A stretch of 11,467 nt of DNA from DASZCR01 sp035942915 (GTDB lineage: Bacteria; Acidobacteriota; Blastocatellia; Pyrinomonadales; Pyrinomonadaceae): contig DASZCR010000291.1 in NCBI GenBank assembly GCA_035942915.1, positions 1 to 11,467 of the forward strand. The letters run 5' to 3'. The notes below the pieces were generated by a model. It did no database searches and was not told the origin of the DNA. It saw only the letters and a program-made list of their open reading frames with translations. The translations under genes were made by a program, and so were the position numbers. Position 1 is the first letter of the stretch; every line of letters begins with the position of its first letter. Positions 1 through 6,810 of this stretch are shown here, in pieces.

Positions 1-14
1 TCTCCGCGCGGAGA
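1..14. repeat. 14-bp perfect palindrome at the left edge
   Basis: TCTCCGCGCGGAGA is its own reverse complement and lies 48 nt past the LysM stop. No T-tract is visible and the window ends here, so it cannot be decided whether it is part of a larger hairpin or terminator. Confidence 0.4.
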
Positions 15-61
15 CTTCGCTGCTCTGCTTTTGTGCAAGAGTTGCTTTCGCGCCTCGCCCG

Positions 62-268
62 TCAGTCGCCCGGAGGGATGATGAGTTCCTGCCCAACGCG
101 GATTTTGTCAGGGTCTTTGAGCTTGTCGCGGTTGGCCTCGAAGATGCGCATGTATTTGCCGGAGTCGCCGTAGTACTCCTTGGCGATGGCCGAGAGCGTC
201 TCGCCCGACTGTACCGTGTGCTTGACCTGGTCGTTGCCGCCGCCGCCAGTGTTCTCTGAGTCTCCCAT
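62..268 (-). CDS. Small stand-alone LysM domain protein (Kbp/YgaU C-domain-like)
   Basis: This is a 68-residue protein that is almost entirely one LysM module (about residues 17-65: HTVQSGETLSAIAKEYYG, then IFEANRD, DPDKIRVGQELIIP). The wording resembles the LysM half of E. coli Kbp/YgaU, a soluble BON+LysM protein, but the BON domain is absent. LysM modules bind N-acetylglucosamine glycans such as peptidoglycan. There is no signal peptide or membrane segment; the first 14 residues are a Gly/Asn-rich flexible tail, so a cytoplasmic location or a non-glycan role (as for Kbp) is possible. The ATG start is well supported by a GGGAGGA ribosome-binding site at 274-280, 5 nt upstream. A sigma70-like promoter at 347-374 suggests it is transcribed by itself rather than only by read-through from the J-domain gene. 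The family call is firm; the function is open. Confidence 0.88.
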   Translation of the reverse strand: MGDSENTGGGGNDQVKHTVQSGETLSAIAKEYYGDSGKYMRIFEANRDKLKDPDKIRVGQELIIPPGD

Positions 269-346
269 ATCTCTCCTCCCGAATGATTGGTAAATGTCTT
301 TAGAGCTTTCGTCTCAAACTTCTTCAGGGGGAATGGATGACTCGCT

Positions 347-374
347 TCTATAACGGACGAAGGCGACAAGTCAA
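347..374 (-). promoter_or_regulatory. Candidate sigma70 promoter for the LysM gene
   Basis: On the minus strand TTGACT (369-374) is followed by a 16-nt spacer and TATAGA (347-352). Both hexamers differ from consensus by one base. Transcription would start near 340, giving a leader of about 70 nt before the LysM ATG. It lies in the 153-nt gap between the J-domain stop and the LysM start, where I see no other gene. Confidence 0.5.
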
Positions 375-421
375 ACGGCGACGGGCGGCCAATGAAGCGG
401 CGCGTCAACGTGCGTCCGGCT

Positions 422-1288
422 TCAGTCGGCTTCGCGTAGATGCGCGAGACGTTGGCGCGCGCGTTTAATCTGCGTCTCGGCGCGTTCGGCCATGCGCGCG
501 AGGTGGTCGCGCCCGGCGCGCTCCTCTTCCTCGACCTTCGCGCGCAGGTTGTAGAGTTCCGACGACTTCAACTCGTCCAACTCATGCGCGAGTGCGGCGA
601 GGCGGCGTTCGGCCTGCGCAATCTGGCGGATGACGCGGACGAGTTCCGCGCCGATGTCGTCGCCTTTGACCAACTCTGGACTCGCGCGCCACTCGTCGAG
701 CAGAGACGCGATGGTTGTCTCGTCGCCGTCTTCATAGGCGCGATTGACGCGCGCCATGACGTGATGGCGGCGCTCGCTCTCGCAGGCATCGGCCGTCAAA
801 TCGGGATGAATCAAACGCGCCAGCGAGCGGTACATCTTCTTGAGCGTAGGCGGCGGGTTGAACTTGCGAGCGCAGCCCTGCCATGAGACGGACTCGGCCG
901 CTTCGGCAGACTCCTCTGCGCGACGACGCGCCTCCGACGCACGGCGTTGAGCGTCCTCGTCGTCGGGAAAGAGACGGGCTTCCTCCTCAGCAATCTCGGC
1001 CTCTATCCGGTCAAGCGTGACGTAGAGTTTGCCGACGAGGTTGACGTAGAGCGCCTCGAAGTCGCGCAGTTCGGCCTTGAGCGTGGCGGCTTCAAGTTCG
1101 CGTTGCGCCAACTCGTCTTCGAGCGGCGCGAGCGCGTCGCGTTTGCGCGCCAGTTCGATTTCTTCGGGCGCGAGTTCTCCGGCGAAGGTTGCGCTGTCGA
1201 GTTGCTCCGTCTTCACTTTCGCAAAACCGTCTCGCTGATAAAGTTTATCCGGCCGGGCTTCGGACGCGCGGCCGGATAAACTTAGCAT
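422..1288 (-). CDS. J-domain (DnaJ-like) co-chaperone flanked by coiled coils
   Basis: A 288-residue protein with a central J-domain helix II/III: LKKMYRSLARLIHPDLTAD around residues 149-167, with the HPD triad at 161-163, followed by MARVNRAYEDGD and a helix ending near 200. HPD is the residue set that stimulates Hsp70/DnaK ATPase, so a DnaK partner is expected. There is no Gly/Phe region, zinc finger or DnaJ C-terminal substrate domain, so it is not canonical DnaJ. Long charged helices flank the J-domain (about 43-130 and 219-285) and should form coiled coils. No signal peptide is seen, so it is probably cytoplasmic. It starts 30 nt after the hydrolase stop and probably shares its transcript. 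The start is uncertain: the ATG at 1288 has no good ribosome-binding site and codons 2-16 are an inverted repeat; a GTG at 1216 is the alternative. Confidence 0.82.
   Translation of the reverse strand: MLSLSGRASEARPDKLYQRDGFAKVKTEQLDSATFAGELAPEEIELARKRDALAPLEDELAQRELEAATLKAELRDFEALYVNLVGKLYVTLDRIEAEIAEEEARLFPDDEDAQRRASEARRRAEESAEAAESVSWQGCARKFNPPPTLKKMYRSLARLIHPDLTADACESERRHHVMARVNRAYEDGDETTIASLLDEWRASPELVKGDDIGAELVRVIRQIAQAERRLAALAHELDELKSSELYNLRAKVEEEERAGRDHLARMAERAETQIKRARQRLAHLREAD
1241..1283. repeat. Perfect 15-bp inverted repeat in the 5' end of the J-domain gene
   Basis: The arms AAGTTTATCCGGCCG (1241-1255) and CGGCCGGATAAACTT (1269-1283) are exact reverse complements separated by 13 nt. 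The hairpin starts 3 nt inside the annotated ATG and encodes residues 2-16 of the J-domain protein. It also lies 36 nt past the stop of the upstream hydrolase gene. No T-tract follows on the minus strand, so a standard intrinsic terminator is unlikely. It could be a REP-like palindrome, an mRNA structure controlling translation, or a 5' UTR element if translation starts at 1216. Confidence 0.85.
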
Positions 1289-1318
1289 AGGACGACGCGC
1301 TCTGTCGTTCGCCGCGCC

Positions 1319-2764
1319 CTAACGACGCATGCGCGCGTCTCCCATCTTGAGATTCGCGTGCAGGAACTCGACCGTCTCTATCAGATAGTCGGGCGAGAAC
1401 GCAGGGAATTTCCAGTAGTAAGCCGTCGGCTCGCCTTCGGCGCTCGAAAGCTTTCGCAACTGCGCGTCCTGCACCAGATTGTGACCGGCTTCCGGTATGA
1501 CCATGACGCGGAAATGACGATTGCCCGCTTCCGTCAACAGGCGATGCAGGAGCGGTTCGTTCTCGCGCGGCGGCACAACGCGGTCGGAGCCACCGTAGAA
1601 GGCGAGAAAGGGGACGCGAATCTTGCGCAGGTCGTCGGCCGGGTCGTATGAGAAGCGACGCACCCAGAGGTTCTTAATCTCGTCGGCCGAGGGCGCAACG
1701 TCCGTGTCAGCGAGAAACTCTGCGCCCCATCCCGTGCGCTTGCCGTGTTCGAGCAATCGCTGCATCTCGGCGAACTGCGCTTGCGGGTTGCCCTCCTCAA
1801 ACATCAACTCGACGTAGCGCATGAAGAGCTTTTCGTCTTCGGGCTTGAGGCCGAGTTCGCGGCTGATGTAACGCGCGTTATCGAACTGCTGCTCGCGGAC
1901 GCTCGTCGCAGGCCCGGCCGAAGTGATGACGAAGGCGAGCGGCGTCTTGACGAGATTGGCGACGCGCGCTGCCACCCAACCGCCCGCGCTGTGCGCGATG
2001 ATGCCGACCTGCGTGCGGTCAACGTCGGCGCGTGCCGAGAGCGCCTCGACGGCGGCACGCATGTCTGACACCTCTTCGTCGAAGGTGGCTCGCTCGCAGT
2101 TGCCTGTCGAAGCGCCCGCGCCGCGCTTGTCGAAGGCGAAGCCCGCGATGCCGTAACGCGCGAGGACTCTGGCGCGCCCGACGGAACCGGCGCGCGTCGG
2201 ACAGCCGCGCCCCTGCGCAAAGATGGCGAGCGGATGCGGCCCCGCGCCTCCGGGCAGAACGAGTGTCCCGGCAAGCGTGACGCTGCCGTTGCGGAACGTG
2301 ACCTCTTCGGTTCTGACTTCGGGGACGGCCGGGCGCAGAGTGCGTCTGAGATGAAGGCTCATCGGCGGCGCGCTCGCGCCGACTTGCCCGACCATCTCAT
2401 GCAGGGTCGTGTCCAGACGCATCCGCGCCTGTCCATAGGCGGTTCTGAAGAGCAGCGCGCCGGAAGCGTCGCGCTCGACCGGGCTTGCCAGAGGCGGCGC
2501 GAAGGGGCGGTCTGGCAGCAGCGTCTCGACTCTCAACGTGTTGCCTTCAGAGATGAATTCCGCCGTCACTATCTGCGCGGAGCCTTCGCGCACGAACGCG
2601 CCCGTCCAGTAGCCGCGCGGCGCATCGACAGTCACATTCTGCTGTTGCTGCTGCGCGCGTGCATCGACGGCGCAGAGGACGAGCGCGGCGACAACGAGCG
2701 CGAAGCGGAGCTTTGACAGTCGTGCGGTGCGGCAGGAGGGGGCGAGGCGGGCGGAGTCTGACAT
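1319..2764 (-). CDS. Secreted alpha/beta hydrolase (dienelactone hydrolase/S9-like fold)
   Basis: A 481-residue protein. A long basic N-region, a hydrophobic core (about residues 18-33) and ARA-Q near 38 read as a Sec signal peptide, so it is likely exported to the periplasm or outside. An N-terminal beta-rich domain (about 45-145) precedes the alpha/beta hydrolase domain (about 150-475). The putative triad is visible: Ser259 in AHSAGG, where Ala replaces the first Gly of the usual GxSxG; Asp394 in FYGGSDRVVPP; and His428 in PEAGHNL. An oxyanion-type segment FAQGRGCP and FDKRGAGAS (about 211-219) also fit. The substrate cannot be read; an esterase or peptidase-like activity is likely. The ATG is supported by GGGAGA 5-6 nt upstream. 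It starts 42 nt after the ClpX-like stop and is followed 30 nt later by the J-domain gene, consistent with one transcript. Confidence 0.87.
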   Translation of the reverse strand: MSDSARLAPSCRTARLSKLRFALVVAALVLCAVDARAQQQQQNVTVDAPRGYWTGAFVREGSAQIVTAEFISEGNTLRVETLLPDRPFAPPLASPVERDASGALLFRTAYGQARMRLDTTLHEMVGQVGASAPPMSLHLRRTLRPAVPEVRTEEVTFRNGSVTLAGTLVLPGGAGPHPLAIFAQGRGCPTRAGSVGRARVLARYGIAGFAFDKRGAGASTGNCERATFDEEVSDMRAAVEALSARADVDRTQVGIIAHSAGGWVAARVANLVKTPLAFVITSAGPATSVREQQFDNARYISRELGLKPEDEKLFMRYVELMFEEGNPQAQFAEMQRLLEHGKRTGWGAEFLADTDVAPSADEIKNLWVRRFSYDPADDLRKIRVPFLAFYGGSDRVVPPRENEPLLHRLLTEAGNRHFRVMVIPEAGHNLVQDAQLRKLSSAEGEPTAYYWKFPAFSPDYLIETVEFLHANLKMGDARMRR

Positions 2765-2806
2765 TATTTCTCCCGTCGAATGGCAATGCGGAACGAGTGA
2801 TTGCGG

Positions 2807-3955
2807 TCAGGCGAGTTGTCGAACCTCGCTGACGAGGCGACCGCCGGAGAGCGCGATGATGACCTCCGCGTTCGTCTTGCGCATGAAGGTCTCGAAGGCG
2901 GCGCGTTCGACGGCCGCGACGAGTTCCGTGTGCAAGCCGCGCGCACCCGTGCCGCGTTTGCGGCTACGCGCGACGATGTGGGACAGCGCCTCATCCGTCA
3001 CCGTCAGTCGTAAGCCCTCGGCGCGAAACTCGCTCTGGAACTGCGGCAGGACGTTTTCGATGAGGATGCGTCTGAGCGTCTCGGCGGGCAGCGCAGGGAA
3101 ACTGACGACGCGCGAGAAGCGACCGATGAGTTCCGGGAGGAAACCGAACTTTTGAAACGATGCGACCTCTTCGAGCGTGAGCGCAGCCGATTCTTCGACG
3201 CCGCCCGTGCGAAAGCCGATACCGGCGCGGTTCTGTTGGAGCAGTTCGTCGAGGCCGGAGAATGCGCCGCAGGCGATGAAAGGGATGTTGCGCGTCGAAA
3301 GCTCGGCGCGCTGCCCGTAGGCGGAGAAGCCGTAGTCCATCGGCACCATCACGTCCGTCCCTTCAAGCATGGCGAGCAGTTCGCGTTGCACGCCGTAGCC
3401 GGAAACGTCCTTCGTCGTGCCCTGTCCGGCGAAGCGCGCGTTGCTGCCCGCCGAGGCCAGTTTGTCGAACTCGTCGAGACAGACGACGCCGCACGAGGCG
3501 AGCAGCGGGTTGTCTCCGGCGACGGCAATGAGGCGCGTCAGGATGGTGCGCACGTCGTCGCCGACGTAGCCGCTCTCTGTGAAGCTGGTGATATCGACGA
3601 CGACCGTCGGCAGTTTGAGGATGTGGCGGAAGAGGAGTTCGACGAGGAAGGTTTTGCCGCAGCCGGTCGGGCCAACCATGAGGACGTTCTGCTTCGGCGG
3701 CAGTTCGCGCTGGCGGACGCCTTCGACGTGGAGACGTTTGAGACGACGGACGTGGCGGTAAGCCATCAGCGAGAGCGCGTCGCGCTGCTCGTCCTGTCCC
3801 TTGTAGCCGAGTCCTTCGAGTTCCGCAGCAATCTGTTGCGGCGAGATGACCGGCAGCGCCTCGACGAAAGCGCGCAGGTTCTCCTCTAGGGGATAGGTCA
3901 TCTCGGCCTCGTCCGCCGCGTAGTCTTCGTCCTCGTCGTGCGTGTCGAATCTCAT
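2807..3955 (-). CDS. ClpX-like AAA+ unfoldase without the zinc-binding N-domain
   Basis: A 382-residue protein that follows the ClpX AAA+ module throughout: GQDEQRDALSLMAYRHVRRL (about 53-72), Walker A GPTGCGKT (95-102), pore-1 loop GYVG (129-132), Walker B VVCLDEFDK (157-165), KDVSGYGVQRELLAMLEGT (182-200), arginine-finger segment ELIGRF (R279), and sensor-2 GARG (337-340). ClpX normally uses these to unfold proteins and thread them into ClpP. An IGF tripeptide (246-248), the ClpP-docking loop of ClpX, is kept. The four-Cys zinc-binding domain that recruits adaptors is missing; instead there are about 20 mostly acidic residues. It is probably a second, specialised ClpX paralogue; the main clpX, usually beside clpP, is not here. 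It heads a likely operon with a secreted hydrolase and a J-domain protein. No convincing ribosome-binding site precedes the ATG. Confidence 0.9.
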   Translation of the reverse strand: MRFDTHDEDEDYAADEAEMTYPLEENLRAFVEALPVISPQQIAAELEGLGYKGQDEQRDALSLMAYRHVRRLKRLHVEGVRQRELPPKQNVLMVGPTGCGKTFLVELLFRHILKLPTVVVDITSFTESGYVGDDVRTILTRLIAVAGDNPLLASCGVVCLDEFDKLASAGSNARFAGQGTTKDVSGYGVQRELLAMLEGTDVMVPMDYGFSAYGQRAELSTRNIPFIACGAFSGLDELLQQNRAGIGFRTGGVEESAALTLEEVASFQKFGFLPELIGRFSRVVSFPALPAETLRRILIENVLPQFQSEFRAEGLRLTVTDEALSHIVARSRKRGTGARGLHTELVAAVERAAFETFMRKTNAEVIIALSGGRLVSEVRQLA

Positions 3956-4002
3956 GGGCAGTATTCTAACGCAGACCGCTTCAAAGCCTGTACTCTTTGC
4001 AT
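3952..4002 (-). CDS. Candidate 16-residue upstream ORF coupled to the ClpX-like gene
   Basis: An ATG at 4002 opens MQRVQALKRSALEYCP and the TGA stop overlaps the ClpX-like ATG as ATGA (3952-3955). Purine-rich AGAAGG lies about 6 nt before this ATG. The 4-nt overlap is the classic arrangement for translational coupling and could supply ribosomes to a gene that lacks its own ribosome-binding site. The ORF is short enough to arise by chance and I do not recognise the peptide. Confidence 0.3.
   Translation of the reverse strand: MQRVQALKRSALEYCP
3963..3968 (-). promoter_or_regulatory. Possible -10 box giving a leaderless ClpX-like mRNA
   Basis: On the minus strand TAGAAT (one mismatch to TATAAT) ends 7 nt before the ClpX-like ATG, so initiation could fall on the A of the ATG. 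This spacing is typical of leaderless mRNAs and fits the lack of a ribosome-binding site. There is no convincing -35 hexamer at 16-18 nt, so the call is weak and competes with the upstream-ORF interpretation. Confidence 0.25.
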
Positions 4003-4101
4003 CTCCTGCCTTCTTTGCGCGAAACCTTCAAAAGAGTGACAGGCACAGCAGGCGGGAGATTTGAAAGTCAGGAGCAGGGCGTCGGTGTGATGTGTTGCAG
4101 A

Positions 4102-4155
4102 TTACTCGGCGGCGCGCTCGAAGCCTTCGAGTCTCGCGGCGTGTGTCGGTGGCAT
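4102..4155 (-). CDS. Candidate 17-residue ORF after the response regulator
   Basis: An ATG at 4155 with purine-rich GGAGAGG about 9 nt upstream opens MPPTHAARLEGFERAAE followed by TAA. It lies 50 nt after the response-regulator stop on the same strand, in a 250-nt gap otherwise empty of genes. The ribosome-binding site is better than that of most neighbouring genes. The ORF includes the palindrome CTCGAAG-G-CTTCGAG (4117-4131). I do not recognise the peptide, and chance remains a real possibility. Confidence 0.3.
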   Translation of the reverse strand: MPPTHAARLEGFERAAE

Positions 4156-4205
4156 CTCGTGTTTCCTCTCCGGTGACGTATGACGGGAGACAGCCCCGAC
4201 CGCCG

Positions 4206-4889
4206 CTATCCCATGAACTTGTAGCCGACGCGGTGGACGGTGACGATGAAGTGCGGGTCGCCGGGCGTGTCCTCAATCTTCTGTCTGAGTTTGGCGATGT
4301 GCATGTCAACAGTGCGCGTCAGCGGCAGCCCGTCGTAGCCCCAGACGGCATCGAGCAGTTCCTCGCGCGTGACGACCTCGCCGCGCCGTTCGACGAAGTA
4401 CTTCATCATCTTGAACTCGCGCGGCGACAGTTCGACCGCGCGCCCGCCCTTGTGCGCCTCGAAGCTGCGGAAGTTCAACTCCACGTCGCCGAAGCGCACG
4501 TTCTCGACCGACGCGTCCGACGACTTGGCCGCGCGTCTGAGCACGGCCTCGACGCGCGCCATCAGTTCGAGGAAGCTGAAGGGTTTCGTCACGTAGTCGT
4601 CAGCGCCCGTCTTGAGGCCGAGCACCTTGTCGCGCTCCTGCCCGCGTGCCGTGAGCATGATGATGGGCGTGCTGTTGCCGCTGCCGCGCAACTGCCGGCA
4701 GACATCGAGGCCGCTCATGCGCGGCAACATCACGTCGAGGATAACGAGGTCGAGCCGTTTTTCTGCGGCGAGGCGCAGACCGTCGCGACCGTCGCGCGCG
4801 ACCTCGACCGTGTAGCCTTCGTAGGCGAATCCGTCGCGCAGGGCGACGGCCATCGCGTGGTCATCTTCGACGATGAGTACTTTCGGCAT
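4206..4889 (-). CDS. OmpR/PhoB-family response regulator
   Basis: A 227-residue two-domain regulator. The receiver domain (about 1-115) has the acidic pair in VEDD (8-10), the phospho-acceptor Asp52 in LDVMLPR, Thr80 and Lys102 in TKPF. The C-terminal winged-helix domain (about 128-227) has LSPREFKMMKYFVERRGEVVTREELL, TRTVDMHIAKLRQKIE and the terminal VHRVGYKF hairpin, typical of OmpR/PhoB. It is expected to be phosphorylated by the sensor kinase encoded immediately upstream (kinase stop 14 nt before this ATG) and then to bind tandem DNA sites as a dimer. No ribosome-binding site is visible before the ATG, so translation is probably coupled to that of the kinase. Targets are unknown; the AACTTTC boxes at 6746-6789 upstream of the kinase are candidates. 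There are no signs of truncation. Confidence 0.95.
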   Translation of the reverse strand: MPKVLIVEDDHAMAVALRDGFAYEGYTVEVARDGRDGLRLAAEKRLDLVILDVMLPRMSGLDVCRQLRGSGNSTPIIMLTARGQERDKVLGLKTGADDYVTKPFSFLELMARVEAVLRRAAKSSDASVENVRFGDVELNFRSFEAHKGGRAVELSPREFKMMKYFVERRGEVVTREELLDAVWGYDGLPLTRTVDMHIAKLRQKIEDTPGDPHFIVTVHRVGYKFMG

Positions 4890-4903
4890 AAGCGTTAGGG
4901 GGT

Positions 4904-6649
4904 TTAGTCGGGCAGGTTGAGCGGGACGTGATGACTGTGCTGCTGCACGTCGGTTCTGACGCCCATCGCGAGCGCGAGGTCTTTGTCGAAGCCGCTCGGT
5001 CGCGGCGCTGCTTCGTCTTCGGGAGCGTCGCCGAGGCGGCGGATGGGCAGGCAGATGGTGAACGTGCTGCCGCGCCCCAAGTCGCTTTCGACGCGGACGC
5101 GCCCGCCGTGCGATTCGACGATGTGTTTGACGAGAGCCAGACCCAGCCCGCTCCCCTTCACGTCATGCACAAGCCCCGTGCCGACGCGGTAGAACTTCTC
5201 AAAAATCTTCGACTGCTCCTTGCGCGCGATGCCGACGCCGAAGTCTCTGACGGAGACGGTGAGAAAGCCTTCCTCCTGTCCGGTACGCACGACGACGCGC
5301 TTGTCCGTCGAGGTTTCGGAATACTTGACGGCGTTGTCGAGCAGGTTGACGAGCGCCTGCGCGACGGCTTCGTGGTCGAGGACGGTGGGCGGCAGAGGCT
5401 CGCGCGTGCCCTCGTAAACAATCTGAAAGTCGCTCTGCTTGAGACGCACTTCGCACGTCTTCAAGGTCTCGGCGACGACCTCTTCCAGCGAGACGCGCTC
5501 GAACTTGTAGGTCTTGCGCCCCGATTCAATCTTCGAGAAGTCGAGGATGTTGTTGATGAGTTGCGTCAACCGGCGGCTCTCCGTCTCGATGTGCTCGCCG
5601 TACTCGCGCATCTTCTCGCCCTCGCGCACGCGCCCCAACTTCATGAACTCGCCGAAGACGCGGATGGACGAAAGCGGCGTCCGCAGTTCGTGCGAGACGT
5701 TCGAGACGAAGTCGGTCTTCATCTGCGAGAGTTTCATCTCGCGCGAGACGGTGCGCAGAGCGAGGCCGACGCCGCCGACGAGCACGAGCGTCATCAGGAT
5801 GGAGAGCGAGAGGTTGAAGTTGAAGTTGCGGCGCGCCCACTGTTCGGGCGTCATGTTGCGGCTCTCGACCGAGAGATGCCAGTCCGTGAAGACGAAGGGC
5901 AGGTAGAGCACCGCCTCTGCCTCCTTCTTGACGGGGCCGTTGGCGAAGACCACCTCGTCGCGGTCGTCGTGGACGGTGACGACGACGTTTTCGTCCTTGC
6001 CGTCGGGAAAGAATTTCGGCAGCGAGTTGCGGACGGCGCGCGGCAGGTAAACCTCGCGGAAGAAACGCACGTCGAGAAACATTCCGGCCACGCCGACGAC
6101 GCGCGCCTCGTCGTCAACGATGGGCTTCAAAATCATGCGGTGCTCGTGGTCGTGCTCGAAGACCATCAACTGCTTCGTGACGGTCGCGCCCGGCTCGGCG
6201 CTCAACAACTTGAGAGGCGCGATGGCGAGGCTCGCGGCGCGCATCTCGGCCGGGTGCGGGTTCGCCACGACGGAGTTGCTCGCAGGGTCGTAGAAGACCG
6301 TCTCGGCGTTGCCGCTCTCGAACGCCGCGATAAAGAGGCGACCCGCCCCCTCCATCTCTTCGCCGCACTTGTTGAAGGGAAATTTCCACTCGCTCAGACG
6401 GCCGCCCGCGACGACGTGCGGCGGCACGTTCAAGACCTGCTCGGCGTTCGTCCAGTAGAAATATTTGACTTCCTTGCCCACGTCGGCCAGATAGTTCCGC
6501 ATCCAGACCTTGTCGGCCACGCTCGAAGTCTTTTCCAGTTTGAGCAGCGATTGGTATTGCACGTAGAGGATGCTGATGAGCGGGACGACGACGGCCAACA
6601 ATCCCACCCAGACGATGTGTTGCTTTAGAAAGGTGCGGAGTTTCAGCAT
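4904..6649 (-). CDS. Membrane sensor histidine kinase with extracytoplasmic sensor domain
   Basis: Taken from the ATG at 6649 the protein has 581 residues: membrane segment 1 (about 11-31), a roughly 245-residue extracytoplasmic sensor region with a Cache-like strand segment (ARVVGVAGMFLDVRF, about 183-197), and membrane segment 2 (about 278-299). HisKA follows with phospho-acceptor His320 in VSNVSHELRTPLSSIR, then HATPase_c with N box NLLDNAVKYS, G1 DFGVGIA, F box FEKFYRV and G2 GSGLGLALV (499-507). There is no obvious HAMP domain; the second membrane segment runs almost straight into HisKA. A tail of about 40 residues follows the ATPase. It signals to the OmpR-type regulator just downstream. 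Start choice: the frame stays open to a GTG at 6727 with another ATG at 6688; none has a good ribosome-binding site, and 6649 gives the usual short N-terminus before the first membrane helix. The ligand is unknown. Confidence 0.93.
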   Translation of the reverse strand: MLKLRTFLKQHIVWVGLLAVVVPLISILYVQYQSLLKLEKTSSVADKVWMRNYLADVGKEVKYFYWTNAEQVLNVPPHVVAGGRLSEWKFPFNKCGEEMEGAGRLFIAAFESGNAETVFYDPASNSVVANPHPAEMRAASLAIAPLKLLSAEPGATVTKQLMVFEHDHEHRMILKPIVDDEARVVGVAGMFLDVRFFREVYLPRAVRNSLPKFFPDGKDENVVVTVHDDRDEVVFANGPVKKEAEAVLYLPFVFTDWHLSVESRNMTPEQWARRNFNFNLSLSILMTLVLVGGVGLALRTVSREMKLSQMKTDFVSNVSHELRTPLSSIRVFGEFMKLGRVREGEKMREYGEHIETESRRLTQLINNILDFSKIESGRKTYKFERVSLEEVVAETLKTCEVRLKQSDFQIVYEGTREPLPPTVLDHEAVAQALVNLLDNAVKYSETSTDKRVVVRTGQEEGFLTVSVRDFGVGIARKEQSKIFEKFYRVGTGLVHDVKGSGLGLALVKHIVESHGGRVRVESDLGRGSTFTICLPIRRLGDAPEDEAAPRPSGFDKDLALAMGVRTDVQQHSHHVPLNLPD

Positions 6650-6745
6650 GAATTTCGCGGCTCGAACCCCTTGAGGCACGCCTAACATACAACGAAACCG
6701 CCGCCCGCGTCTCACCCTCCGCCCCACTTTTTACAGTTCGTTGAC

Positions 6746-6789
6746 AACTTTCGCGGGTCTTGAAAGTTCGGGGCGCGGCTGTAACTTTC
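6746..6789. promoter_or_regulatory. Three AACTTTC boxes in the kinase/secreted-protein divergent region
   Basis: AACTTTC occurs at 6746-6752 and 6783-6789, and its reverse complement GAAAGTT at 6762-6768. The first two boxes form a perfect 7-bp dyad with a 9-nt centre. The boxes lie between the start of the kinase gene and the divergent secreted Arg-rich gene. They could be a binding site for the neighbouring response regulator, or -35-like elements for an ECF sigma factor. Confidence 0.45.
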
Positions 6790-6810
6790 CTCCGGCGCGC
6801 GGTGTCTTAA
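6781..6810 (+). promoter_or_regulatory. Possible ECF-type promoter of the secreted Arg-rich gene
   Basis: GTAACTT (6781-6787), a 16-nt spacer and GTCTTAA (6804-6810) resemble the general ECF sigma pattern of an AAC-containing -35 and a GTC-type -10. No good sigma70 promoter is seen for the gene at 6878: TTGACA at 6741 has no matching -10. The leader would be about 60 nt. This is pattern similarity only. Confidence 0.25.

Noticed and set aside
3152..4898. Plus-strand frames at 3152-3889 and 4092-4898
   Set aside because: They mirror the ClpX-like gene and the response regulator; no domain and no supporting ribosome-binding sites.
4928..6628. 566-codon open frame on the plus strand opposite the sensor kinase
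   Set aside because: It is an exact antisense shadow of the kinase gene, caused by GC-rich third positions. The translation has long Arg/Asp/Val-rich runs with no recognisable domain, while the minus frame has full HisKA and HATPase motifs.
6741..6769. Consensus TTGACA at 6741-6746 as a sigma70 -35 box for the secreted gene
   Set aside because: At 16-18 nt downstream the sequence is AAGTTC-like, with no acceptable -10 hexamer.
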